The position numbers and the translations under genes were made by a program. The notes beneath the pieces were generated by a model. The model searched no databases and was not told where the DNA came from. It saw only the letters and a list, made by a program, of their open reading frames with translations. From Lachnospiraceae bacterium (GTDB lineage Bacteria > Bacillota > Clostridia > Lachnospirales > Lachnospiraceae), in NCBI GenBank assembly GCA_017553505.1, contig JAFZLD010000028.1, positions 1-58,026 of the forward strand: 58,026 nucleotides of DNA. Direction: 5' to 3'. Positions 43,355 to 52,315 of the stretch are shown here, piece by piece (positions within the stretch are counted from its first letter, which is position 1; each line of letters starts with the position of its first letter).

Positions 43355-46150
43355 TTATTCCCATGTTTCGTTCTTCTTGGGCTTAACATGAACCTTGATG
43401 GCCTGCTTTAAGCCGTTGGGAAGAATGTACTTAAGCTTGTCTTCGCTCTTACGCATGGTTGAAGCTTCAGGAACGTCTCTCTTTAAGTGGATAGCGTCGA
43501 ATTCGCAACGGGTTGTACACAGACCGCAGCCTACGCACTGGTTGTAATCCACAATTGTGGCACCGCAGCCTAAGCATCTTGCAGTCTCTTTCTTAACCTG
43601 CTCTTCGGTGAATACGAGCTTCTTGTCTCTGAAGGAAAGCTTGTCGCCTTCTTTGTATCCCGGAATCTGACGGGAAGAATTGTCGTAGCTTTCGATGGAG
43701 ATATCGTCCTTGTTAAGCTCTACATAGTAGTTCTGATTACGTCCGATGGTAAGGGAAGCATGAGGCTGTACAAATCTGTGGATTGATGTAGCCGCTTCTT
43801 TACCTGCCGCAATAGCGTCGATGGCGAACTTGGGACCTGTGTATACGTCACCGCCTACGAAAATATCGGGTTCGGCGGTCTGATATGTCTTAGCGTCTGC
43901 TACGGCACCGTTACCGCGGCCAAGCTCAACCTTGGAGCCTGCAAGTAAGTCGCCCCATACGATGCTCTGTCCGACTGCGAGAACGATGTGCTTACATTCG
44001 ATTCTCATGGTGTCGTTCTCATCGTACTGAGGATTGAATCTGCCGTCGGCATCCTTAACGCTGGTACATTTCTTGAAGGTAATACCGCATACAGCGCCTT
44101 CGTCGTCCAAGTGAATTTCCTTGGGACCCCAGCCGCCGTGGAACTGTACTCCGTCTTCCTCGGCTTCTGCGATTTCATACTTAGCTGCGGGCATAATCTC
44201 TCTTGTCTCAAGAGAAACCTGCGATACCTTGGGAGCGCCTACTCTTACAGCGTCACGTGAGCAGTCGATGGCAACGTTACCGCCGCCGATTACAACTACA
44301 TCGCCCTTGATGTCGTAAGATTCGTTGGCATTGACTTCGCGAAGGAAATCAACCGCGGTGACAACGCGCTTGCCGTCTTCACCCGGTACTCCTACTTTAC
44401 GCCCGCCTTGGCAACCGATTGCTATATAGAATGCCTTGTAGCCCTGGGCACGAAGTTCATCAAGAGTTACGTCCTTGCCGACTTCTACGCCGCACTTAAA
44501 CTCAACGCCCATGATGCGCATGATTTCAACTTCGGCATCGATAACGCTCTTCTCAAGTTTGTAAGAAGGAATACCGTAGGTAAGCATACCGCCGGGACGT
44601 GCGTTCTTTTCAAATACTGTAGGTCTGTAGCCTTTCTCTGCAAGGTAGTATGCACAGGAAAGACCTGCGGGACCCGCACCGATGATGGCAATCTTCTCTT
44701 CGAACTCGCCGTTAACCTTGGGAATAACCTTCTTGGGGATAAATCTGGTCTCGGCATCTAAATCCTTCATCGCAATAAACTTCTTAACTTCATCGATTGC
44801 GATTGCTTCGTCGATGGTGCCTCTTGTGCAGGCATCTTCACAACGACGGTTACAGATGTGACCGCAGATTGCGGGAAGCGGATTGTTCTTCTTGATAAGT
44901 GCCAAAGCCTCTGTGTACTTACCCTGTGAAGCAAGCTTAAGATAACCCTGAACAGCAATGTGTGCGGGGCAGGCTGTCTTACAAGGTGCGGTACCTGACT
45001 CGTGAGTTTCAATTCTGTTGTTGTCTCTGTAATCCCAGTCCCAGTCGTCCTTGCTCCAAGGCTTGTCGGAAGGAAGCAGGTGCTTAGGATACTTAACGTC
45101 TGTGCCGTCTTTCTTACAAAGCTTCTGGCCGAGAGAAAGTGCGCCGGCGGGACATACTTCTACGCAACGGCCGCAGGCAACGCATTTTTCTTTTTCCACG
45201 TGTGCTCTGTAAGCGGAAGCAGACATGTTGGGAGTGTTAAATAACTGTGATGTACGAAGGGCGTAGCACACGTTAACGTTACAGTTACAGATAGCGAAAA
45301 TCTTGTTCTCGCCGTCGATGTTGGTAATCTGGTGTACGAAGCCGTTCTCTTCACCTTTCTTAAGAATCTCGAGAGCTTCTTCCTTAGTGATGTAACGTCC
45401 GCCCTTGCCGGTCTCGACTACGTAATCAGCCATGTCGCCCACAGCGATACACCAGTCGTGGAAGTCATCCGCACAACCTTCATCATAGGTCATACGTGAA
45501 CGACGGCACGAACAAGGTGAAGCTGCGTACTTGCCTTCATACTTGTCAAGCCAGTGAGAAATCTTTTCGATGGATATTGCTTCGTTGCACATATCCACTT
45601 CTTTCTGCACGGGAATAACGTGCATACCGATGCCGGCTCCGCCTGCGGGTACCATGGGGGTAACCTTCTCAAGGGGAAGTCTTGTCATATGTTCAAAGAA
45701 CATACCAAGCTCGGGATGCTCGTCGATGAGCTTTAAGTTCATGTTGGAGAACTCACCTGAACCGGGCACGAACATGGGAAGTACCCACTGTTTCTCGTGC
45801 TTCTCGTTCTCCCAGTTGTACTCAACAAGACCTGTATAAGAAATCTTGTCAAGCATCTCTGTAAGTTCTTCGTCAGACATTCCGGAGCTTTTCTTTAAAT
45901 CTTCGAAAGTCTTAGGCTGTCTGATAGCCTTAAAATTGTCGATAACAAACTTCGCAATGTTATCGTCGTCATAGCATAAAATGCGCACTGCCCAGTATTC
46001 GGGATCGTCCTTGGTCACTTTGTGAAACTTAAGCTTAATCGGAATACGGTCCGTGATGAGGGCACCAAGCTTTGCAATGTTTTCCTTCATAGGCTCGCTT
46101 ACGTCAACGTAATCGGGTCTTAAAGGATAATTGGGATCTTTTCCTGCCAT
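43355..46150 (-). CDS. Multi-Fe-S, GltD-like NAD(P)/FAD oxidoreductase
   Basis: 931 residues. Residues 1-310 form an N-terminal Fe-S domain with PCSCR (213-216) and ICNCNVNVC (288-295). A ferredoxin-type cluster motif CVACGRCVEVCPAGA lies at 323-336. A dihydropyrimidine dehydrogenase/GltD-like Fe-S region follows (C390, C394, C429, C433, C437, C441). Next are an FAD fold (IIGAGPAGLSCA near 489-500), an NAD(P) fold with VVVIGGGNVAID near 630, and a C-terminal pair of CxxC clusters (C859-C883). It probably passes electrons from NAD(P)H through flavin to Fe-S clusters. The partner is unknown. It sits between hypB and hypA. Confidence 0.85.
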   Translation of the reverse strand: MAGKDPNYPLRPDYVDVSEPMKENIAKLGALITDRIPIKLKFHKVTKDDPEYWAVRILCYDDDNIAKFVIDNFKAIRQPKTFEDLKKSSGMSDEELTEMLDKISYTGLVEYNWENEKHEKQWVLPMFVPGSGEFSNMNLKLIDEHPELGMFFEHMTRLPLEKVTPMVPAGGAGIGMHVIPVQKEVDMCNEAISIEKISHWLDKYEGKYAASPCSCRRSRMTYDEGCADDFHDWCIAVGDMADYVVETGKGGRYITKEEALEILKKGEENGFVHQITNIDGENKIFAICNCNVNVCYALRTSQLFNTPNMSASAYRAHVEKEKCVACGRCVEVCPAGALSLGQKLCKKDGTDVKYPKHLLPSDKPWSKDDWDWDYRDNNRIETHESGTAPCKTACPAHIAVQGYLKLASQGKYTEALALIKKNNPLPAICGHICNRRCEDACTRGTIDEAIAIDEVKKFIAMKDLDAETRFIPKKVIPKVNGEFEEKIAIIGAGPAGLSCAYYLAEKGYRPTVFEKNARPGGMLTYGIPSYKLEKSVIDAEVEIMRIMGVEFKCGVEVGKDVTLDELRAQGYKAFYIAIGCQGGRKVGVPGEDGKRVVTAVDFLREVNANESYDIKGDVVVIGGGNVAIDCSRDAVRVGAPKVSQVSLETREIMPAAKYEIAEAEEDGVQFHGGWGPKEIHLDDEGAVCGITFKKCTSVKDADGRFNPQYDENDTMRIECKHIVLAVGQSIVWGDLLAGSKVELGRGNGAVADAKTYQTAEPDIFVGGDVYTGPKFAIDAIAAGKEAATSIHRFVQPHASLTIGRNQNYYVELNKDDISIESYDNSSRQIPGYKEGDKLSFRDKKLVFTEEQVKKETARCLGCGATIVDYNQCVGCGLCTTRCEFDAIHLKRDVPEASTMRKSEDKLKYILPNGLKQAIKVHVKPKKNETWE

Positions 46151-46221
46151 TAATATCCTCCTAATCTAACTAACAATCTAACTGTACTTGCCTTACATAA
46201 GTCGCAAGGACTTATTCCGGC

Positions 46222-46893
46222 TTACCCTTTATTAATCCGAATTTCTTCTTCCAACCATTTCACAAATTCATCGACTCCCTCGCCGGTCTTCGCGCAAATC
46301 GGAATGACCTTTGCTTGGGGATTGCGAAGTTTTATGTTCTCCTTACATTTCTCCAAATCGAAGTCAAAATAAGGCATAACATCAATTTTGTTAATCAGTA
46401 CCACATCACAAATAGAAAACATGAGGGGGTACTTAAGCGGCTTATCGTCGCCTTCGGGTACCGAAAGAATCATTGCGTTCTTGGTCGCACCCGTATCAAA
46501 CTCTGCGGGACACACAAGGTTACCCACATTCTCTAGTATAGCAAAGTCCACCTTACCATCTATTAACTCGTCAAGTCCCTGTCTGGTCATGCCCGCATCC
46601 AGGTGGCACATACCGCCCGTATGAAGCTGAATTGACTTAACTCCCGTCTCCTTCGCAATAGCGATTGCGTCAACGTCCGAGTCGATATCCGCCTCCATAA
46701 CACCTATGTTGTGGGTGTATTTCATGCGGTTGATGGTGGCTTTAAGGGTAGTGGTCTTACCGCTTCCCGGCGACGACATAAGGTTCAAAAGAAAGATACC
46801 CTTGGACCTAAGTTCTTCTCTTAACCGATCCGCTTCTCTGTCGTTGCTTTCATATACGCTTTTCTTAATCTCTATAACTTTAACTGCGTCCAT
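46222..46893 (-). CDS. hypB: Nickel-incorporation GTPase HypB
   Basis: A 223-residue GTPase. It has Walker A SPGSGKTT at 41-48, the metal site GGMCHLDA with C96 and H97, and ENVGNLVCPAEFD with C128, followed by LINKID and a GTP base motif. The N-terminal high-affinity CxxCGC nickel motif and histidine stretch of some HypB are absent. It heads the hypB-flavoprotein-hypA-DUF5692 run. AGGAGG is just before the ATG. A small hairpin (GCGCTT/AAGCGC) without a T-run lies upstream, so separation from the galactoside operon is not certain. Confidence 0.94.
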   Translation of the reverse strand: MDAVKVIEIKKSVYESNDREADRLREELRSKGIFLLNLMSSPGSGKTTTLKATINRMKYTHNIGVMEADIDSDVDAIAIAKETGVKSIQLHTGGMCHLDAGMTRQGLDELIDGKVDFAILENVGNLVCPAEFDTGATKNAMILSVPEGDDKPLKYPLMFSICDVVLINKIDVMPYFDFDLEKCKENIKLRNPQAKVIPICAKTGEGVDEFVKWLEEEIRINKG

Positions 46894-46966
46894 AGATCAA
46901 ACCTCCTAATGGCTCAGCGCTTAATGAAGCGCCGGCAAGTGTAGTTGTGACCCCAATCCCAATATA

Positions 46967-48430
46967 TTAATTAGCTTTTGCTTTAATCTCTTCGCAGATT
47001 TCCACGTATCTCTTCTCGTCGATCTTGTAGAATCTTCTGTACAAAATTACGGAAATCAGCATGAAACAGCAAGGTACAAGCGTCATTGCAAGAAGCAAAC
47101 CGTTCTTCTGTCCGCCGGATACCGACTTAATAACTTCGTCGATTGCAGCTGCCTTAGCTTCTGCTGTAATCTCGCCCTTCTCAGCGGATGTTTCAAGATC
47201 CGAGATAGCGTTGGTGTACTGAGTAACCTTACATACAAGGTATGAAACTGTAGTGATTATTACGGTAAAAGAACTTGCCATCTTGGTAAGGAAAGGTCTC
47301 ATGGAAGTAATAATCGCTTCGTCTCTGGTGCCGTGCTTAAGCTCGTTGTACTCTACGGTGTTGATAATGGAAATCATCATGATTAAGTAAAGTCCGTACT
47401 GACCGAGGTTAGCAAGCATGAAGCCTCCGGTAAGTACCCAGAACTTAACCATTGTAGCGGGCATAAAGAAGCCGGCGCAAATCTGCATGAGGTAACCGAT
47501 TGTAGCCACGGTACCCATCATGAATACCATTCTTTGTCTGTGAAGCTTCTTGCTGAGTGTGGGATACAGAACCATAAGCACTGCGGTTGCCGCCATACCG
47601 ATGGTCTGGAAGGTTCCGTACAAACCGCCTTCGTAACCAAACTCAAAGTAAATATAATTGGCACCTACGCCACCGAGCACGATACCGTTACCGATCTGCT
47701 GAAGTAAGAAAATAAGGCAGATCCAAAGGAGCTGGTCGTTGCCGCCGATGGTGGTAATAATCTTTTTGAAGCTGACCTTCGGAGCTTCTTTGGCCATATC
47801 GTCTCTGTTTTCACGTACTCCGAAGAGTGTAAAAAGAATGAACAAAGGAGTAAGGATACAGATGATAAGTGCGATACGTCCGTAAGCAATCTTGGTGGTG
47901 CCGCCGAGTGCGAATTCACCTGCGGTAAATACCGGGATAAGCACTGAAGCAAGAGTACCGCCGATACCTGCAAAAAGTGTGGCGCGTGCGGTGAAAGCAT
48001 TTCTCTTGTCGGCATCCTTGGAAAGTGCGGGAACCATTCCCCAGTAGGAAATGTCGTGCATGGTGTAAGTGATACTGTACATAAAGTAAATTACCCCAAA
48101 GAACACGATGAAGTTCCAGCCGGTCAAATCTGTGTTAAAAGCAAGGTACACTACGACGCTGGTCGAAAGGATACCTGCCAAAAGCCAGGGCTTAAACTTA
48201 CCCCACTTACTGCGGGTACGCTCGATGATGTTACCCATAATCGGGTCGTTTAACGCATCAAATACACGCGCGGCCACCATGATGGCGGTTACAGCGGTAA
48301 GCTGTGCCGGTGTTAAGTTTCTCGTGTAAAGGATGTAAAGCATGATATAGTTCGTAAAGAGCGAATATATCATGTCCCTTCCCACTGTACCCAGGGGGTA
48401 GAAAAGCATGTTTTTCTTTTCCTGATTCAT
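46967..48430 (-). CDS. GPH-family sugar transporter (MelB/YicJ-like)
   Basis: 487 residues with about 12 transmembrane helices. The N-terminal pattern LGTVGRDMIYSLFTNYIMLY and the RVFDALNDPIMGNIIERTRSK-like loop (partial) after helix 2 identify the glycoside-pentoside-hexuronide cation symporters. It likely brings in galactosides cleaved by the upstream enzymes. Last gene of the tetR-GH2-GT-like-GH36-transporter operon, 21 bp after GH36. Confidence 0.9.
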   Translation of the reverse strand: MNQEKKNMLFYPLGTVGRDMIYSLFTNYIMLYILYTRNLTPAQLTAVTAIMVAARVFDALNDPIMGNIIERTRSKWGKFKPWLLAGILSTSVVVYLAFNTDLTGWNFIVFFGVIYFMYSITYTMHDISYWGMVPALSKDADKRNAFTARATLFAGIGGTLASVLIPVFTAGEFALGGTTKIAYGRIALIICILTPLFILFTLFGVRENRDDMAKEAPKVSFKKIITTIGGNDQLLWICLIFLLQQIGNGIVLGGVGANYIYFEFGYEGGLYGTFQTIGMAATAVLMVLYPTLSKKLHRQRMVFMMGTVATIGYLMQICAGFFMPATMVKFWVLTGGFMLANLGQYGLYLIMMISIINTVEYNELKHGTRDEAIITSMRPFLTKMASSFTVIITTVSYLVCKVTQYTNAISDLETSAEKGEITAEAKAAAIDEVIKSVSGGQKNGLLLAMTLVPCCFMLISVILYRRFYKIDEKRYVEICEEIKAKAN

Positions 48431-48451
48431 TGTTTCATATCCTCCAATACA

Positions 48452-50794
48452 TTAATCTATACTCTCAATAAAGTACATTCTTGATGAAAAGTCCTGGAAC
48501 AGTCTGGTCTCTTGATTGTAGCCCGTTCCGCCGAAAGCCTGCGTAAGCTTGATGCCTACGTTGTTAAGGAGCTCTCCGCTTACCGTGTAATCCTCGACCT
48601 CTCCGTCCATCTTCACAAACTTCGCAATGGTGTTGTGCATGAGCGAATCCTGCTTAACATGCACGGGAGCCACCTGATTAACCAAGCTTCCGAACTGCTT
48701 GATGTTGTGACGAAGCTTAACGTTGTATACGTGGTAAGTCTTATCCTCCGCAAGCCCCACGGTCTTAATCTTTCTGTAGAATTCATTGGGGTTGCAAAGT
48801 CCGTTCCAGATCATGGTGACCGCTCGCTTCTTATCCGGCGATACCACCATCCACTGAGTGTCGTCCACTCTGTAAAAGTCTCCGCCAAAGAAAACGTCGC
48901 GCCACTCCTTATATGTCTCAATCTGAGCCTTAATCGCCTTGAAATCCTCGGCGTTGCATTCGCCAAGGTTAATCTCATAACCGAGCACTCCGAAAGCCGC
49001 TACGTTGAACCTTGTGTCAAGCGGGGTGTTGCGAAGCGTCTGGTGATTGGGGCAGGCAGACACGTGTGCGGTGACTGTGGACATCGGATAGCCGTAGCTG
49101 TAACCTGTCTGAATGAAGGTACGCTCGTAAGCGTCCGAATCGTCGCTTCCCCAAGTCTGAGGCATGTAAGCCGTCATTCCGAGGTCGAATCTGTTGCCGC
49201 CGGATGCGCAGTTCTCAAAAAGAACATCGGGGAACTCTTCCGTCAGTGCCTTAAGTATTTCGTAAAGTCCGAGGACATATCTGTGAGCGCATTCGCCCTG
49301 TCGCTCGGGAGGAAGTGCCTTGGAGTATACGTCCGAGAACATTCTGTTCATGTCCCACTTAACGTAGCTTACGCCCTTGGCGCCTATAACTCGGCGCATC
49401 GAGTTCTTAACGTACTCTCGTACTTCGGGCTGAGTTAAGTCAAGAATCATCTGATTACGCCCGGGCGAATTGTCGCGTCCGGGAACCGTCATTGCATATT
49501 CGGGGTGAGCTTCGTATAAATCGCTCTTTTCGCTTATCATCTCAGGCTCTACCCAGATACCGAAATCAAGTCCTATATCATTAACCTTGCGGGCAAGTCC
49601 TTCGATACCGCCCGGAAGTTTCTTTTTATCTTCTGTCCAGTCACCGAGGGATGTGGTGTCGTCGTTACGACCTTTGAACCATCCGTCGTCCATTACGAGG
49701 AGCTCTATGCCGGCTTCCTTGGCCTTCTTGGCAAGGCTTAAGATGCGGGATTCGCTGATGTTAAAGTACGCAGCCTCCCAGGAGTTAAGGAGTATCGGTC
49801 TTGCCTTATCCGCGTACTTACCACGCACGATGTGCTTCTTTACAAAGTGCTGCATGTTAAGCGACAGTTCTCTGAAGCCTGCTGCAGAGTAGGTCATCAC
49901 TGCTTCGGGAGTCTCAAACTCTTCACCGGGCTCAAGTACCCACTCAAAGTTCTGAGGGTTGATACCCGTAATGAATCTTGTCTTGTAGAATCCGCTAACG
50001 TCAACCGCTTCGTAGTGATTGCCGGAGTAAATAAGGTTGAATCCGTAGCAGTCGCCGGCTTCCTCGGTTGCATCAGCTTTGGTTAACATAACAAATGGAT
50101 TGCTTCTGTTGGAAGACACACCGGATGCCGTGGCATTCACGAATGTGTGATTCTCAACAATCGTATCCGTGCGCTTCATCTCGCGTCCCCAGTTGCCGCC
50201 GAAGGTAATAGCCTTAAGACCGGCCTCGTCTATGTCGAGCTGAGCGCTCATGATGCGCTTTATAACAATGTTTTCTTTCTCTGAATTTACAAGAACCGCG
50301 CGACGGGTAATTACGTTGCACTTTTCAAAAACCGTGTAGTACAGCACAAGCGTGACATGGCGAACGCGCTCCGTAAGCACTACCTTAAGCTGCTTAACGT
50401 CCTCGCCTGCGGGAATCGCTGAGGGCATTCCTTTGAGCATCTCGGGAGTGTCGAGCACCATGGCTTCTTTGAATATAAAGTCCGAAGTGCTGCTGCCGTC
50501 GGGATATCTTACCAGTATGAAAGGCTCTCGAAGATCGCCCTTGCCCACCGATGACACCTCAAGCAGCATGTCCTCGGTAACGGTCAAAGAATCCTTCGAG
50601 TAATTAATAGTCGTGCCCTTGCCGTGGCTTACCTTCTCACGCATTGCGCGCACGGAGTCGGTCACAGCTTCGTCACAGACATCCACACGCTTGCCGTAAT
50701 GATAGTGCTCGAGAAGACCTTCGTCGGTCACCCCGAATATGTATGATGTATTGTCGGTACTTAAGAAAAATGTGTTACCTCTGACAGTAATCAT
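48452..50794 (-). CDS. Alpha-galactosidase, GH36
   Basis: 780 residues. It cleaves alpha-galactosides such as melibiose or raffinose-type sugars. The nucleophile is D481 in YVKWDMNR, and the acid/base aspartate lies in GSDDSD (551-554). WVEPEMISEKSDLY and ENCASGGNRFDLG are GH36 signatures. There is no signal peptide, so it is cytoplasmic. It lies 9 bp after the GT-like gene and 21 bp before the transporter. Normal length for the large clade-I enzymes. Confidence 0.95.
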   Translation of the reverse strand: MITVRGNTFFLSTDNTSYIFGVTDEGLLEHYHYGKRVDVCDEAVTDSVRAMREKVSHGKGTTINYSKDSLTVTEDMLLEVSSVGKGDLREPFILVRYPDGSSTSDFIFKEAMVLDTPEMLKGMPSAIPAGEDVKQLKVVLTERVRHVTLVLYYTVFEKCNVITRRAVLVNSEKENIVIKRIMSAQLDIDEAGLKAITFGGNWGREMKRTDTIVENHTFVNATASGVSSNRSNPFVMLTKADATEEAGDCYGFNLIYSGNHYEAVDVSGFYKTRFITGINPQNFEWVLEPGEEFETPEAVMTYSAAGFRELSLNMQHFVKKHIVRGKYADKARPILLNSWEAAYFNISESRILSLAKKAKEAGIELLVMDDGWFKGRNDDTTSLGDWTEDKKKLPGGIEGLARKVNDIGLDFGIWVEPEMISEKSDLYEAHPEYAMTVPGRDNSPGRNQMILDLTQPEVREYVKNSMRRVIGAKGVSYVKWDMNRMFSDVYSKALPPERQGECAHRYVLGLYEILKALTEEFPDVLFENCASGGNRFDLGMTAYMPQTWGSDDSDAYERTFIQTGYSYGYPMSTVTAHVSACPNHQTLRNTPLDTRFNVAAFGVLGYEINLGECNAEDFKAIKAQIETYKEWRDVFFGGDFYRVDDTQWMVVSPDKKRAVTMIWNGLCNPNEFYRKIKTVGLAEDKTYHVYNVKLRHNIKQFGSLVNQVAPVHVKQDSLMHNTIAKFVKMDGEVEDYTVSGELLNNVGIKLTQAFGGTGYNQETRLFQDFSSRMYFIESID

Positions 50795-50803
50795 TTAGTC
50801 ACC

Positions 50804-52306
50804 CTATCCCTTATTCTTCTCATTCATCGCAAGCTCAACCACGCGCATCGCGCCGTCATATAAGCCTGCTTTCTTGTTAATTACTATGCTCTCGCACATG
50901 CCCTTAAGCATGTCGCCCGAATTCATGAAAAGATCCACCATCTGAAGTGTGTGCGGAATATCTCTGCACTCAAGCGTTCCATCGCCCATCTCCGCGGAGT
51001 GGATTGCGCCCCACATCTCGTGCTTGCCGACTCTCTTTATAAAGAGCTTGGGCACAGGGTAAAAAGAAAGCTCGCTGGGCTTGGTAACCATTACGTCTGC
51101 GCTTCTCATTAAGAGGTTCGTGCAGTATACCGCTTCGAAAATGTTCTTGTGGCAGAATGCGTGAATACCTTTAACTTCTGTCGCAGGATCGAGTGCCGCA
51201 GCAGCAAAGTTCTCGGTATTTTTCCAGTTGTTAAGATGCTCGGTGTAAAGGCCTCCCATTGCGGGGATCTCACGCTTTAAGTCTTCCCAGACTGCGCCGT
51301 AGTCGCCTACGTTAACGTAGAGAGCCGCTTTTCTCTCCTTGATGAAGGGAATAAGGTAGCTGATGATTGCCGCAAAGATTTCTTTTTGTGCGCCGGCACC
51401 GCCTATGGTAAGTAAAAAGCGCATCGGCTTGCCTTCTTCAAAACGTTTCATGCGGGCTTCGCAGTCTTTCTCGATATTCTCCACAAGCTCATAGTCTACG
51501 TAGTGGCCTGTGTATACGATGCTACCCTCGGGCATGGGCTTGTTAACCTTGTTGCCGTCCATTCCGTTTAAGATACGGTAGCCCTGGTAAGCGTTCTTAC
51601 ACTGAATGGTGTGAATGCCGCCTTCGGTTAAGTGAAGCGCCATGGGCCAGTTATCGGGTATAGCGTTCACCACGTGCTTCATGCCTGCGTGAAGAGCTGC
51701 CTGTGCGGGCCATGCGTGAGTACCTACTACGGGGATGTCCTTGGGCACGTTCTTAAATACGGGGGCCATGAGCTCCGCGTTCTTTTGATCCGAAGAGTTA
51801 TAGGAAAGTGCGCGGAAGCCTTCGTAGTTAAGCGGCTCCCACACGAATTTGTTAAACAAAGGGTTCTTGGAAAGTCTGGAGCCAAGGGAATATAAGTCAT
51901 TCTGAGCGCTGATAACCTTGGTGCAGGTGGTCTCATTGTAGGAGTTAAGGTCCATCCAGTATGGTGTGTAGCCAAGAGCCTTAGCCGCCGAAGCAATCGC
52001 CATGGAAATACGATAATGTCCGAAGCCCATGCGGATATTGCCTACGATGATGCCCTTCTCCATGTCCCAGGCCTCAGCGGATGTCTCAACCGTCTCATCG
52101 TAATGTGCATTGGTCTTGGGATCGCCCACAAGGACGTTAATTACGCCGAGAGAATCGCCGATGTAAGGATTCTTGCTAAGGGTAACCTTATAATCCTTAC
52201 CGGAGTCGTCTCCGTACTTCTTCATGTATTTGGTCTTGGACTTAACAGCCTTTTTGTAAGTCTTATTCGACATTTCATTGCCGAAAATCACTTTAGATCT
52301 GTCCAT
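50804..52306 (-). CDS. GT-B-like protein of unknown function
   Basis: 500 residues, no signal peptide. GIIVGNIRMGFGHYRISMA near residue 85 is like the GxGHxR loop of MurG/diacylglycerol glucosyltransferase (GT28-type) enzymes. FLLTIGGAGAQKEIFA near 300 matches the second GT-B domain start. Together they suggest a nucleotide-sugar or phosphate-binding GT-B fold. In a catabolic operon with GH2 and GH36 it could also be a phosphorylase-like or sugar-modifying enzyme. The family could not be named with confidence. Spacing to both neighbours is about 9 bp. Confidence 0.65.
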   Translation of the reverse strand: MDRSKVIFGNEMSNKTYKKAVKSKTKYMKKYGDDSGKDYKVTLSKNPYIGDSLGVINVLVGDPKTNAHYDETVETSAEAWDMEKGIIVGNIRMGFGHYRISMAIASAAKALGYTPYWMDLNSYNETTCTKVISAQNDLYSLGSRLSKNPLFNKFVWEPLNYEGFRALSYNSSDQKNAELMAPVFKNVPKDIPVVGTHAWPAQAALHAGMKHVVNAIPDNWPMALHLTEGGIHTIQCKNAYQGYRILNGMDGNKVNKPMPEGSIVYTGHYVDYELVENIEKDCEARMKRFEEGKPMRFLLTIGGAGAQKEIFAAIISYLIPFIKERKAALYVNVGDYGAVWEDLKREIPAMGGLYTEHLNNWKNTENFAAAALDPATEVKGIHAFCHKNIFEAVYCTNLLMRSADVMVTKPSELSFYPVPKLFIKRVGKHEMWGAIHSAEMGDGTLECRDIPHTLQMVDLFMNSGDMLKGMCESIVINKKAGLYDGAMRVVELAMNEKNKG

Positions 52307-52315
52307 AGTAACTCC

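Noticed and set aside
41882-46893. Reading the hyp cluster as an ordinary hydrogenase maturation operon
   Set aside because: No hydrogenase subunits or hypC, D, E or F are present in the window.
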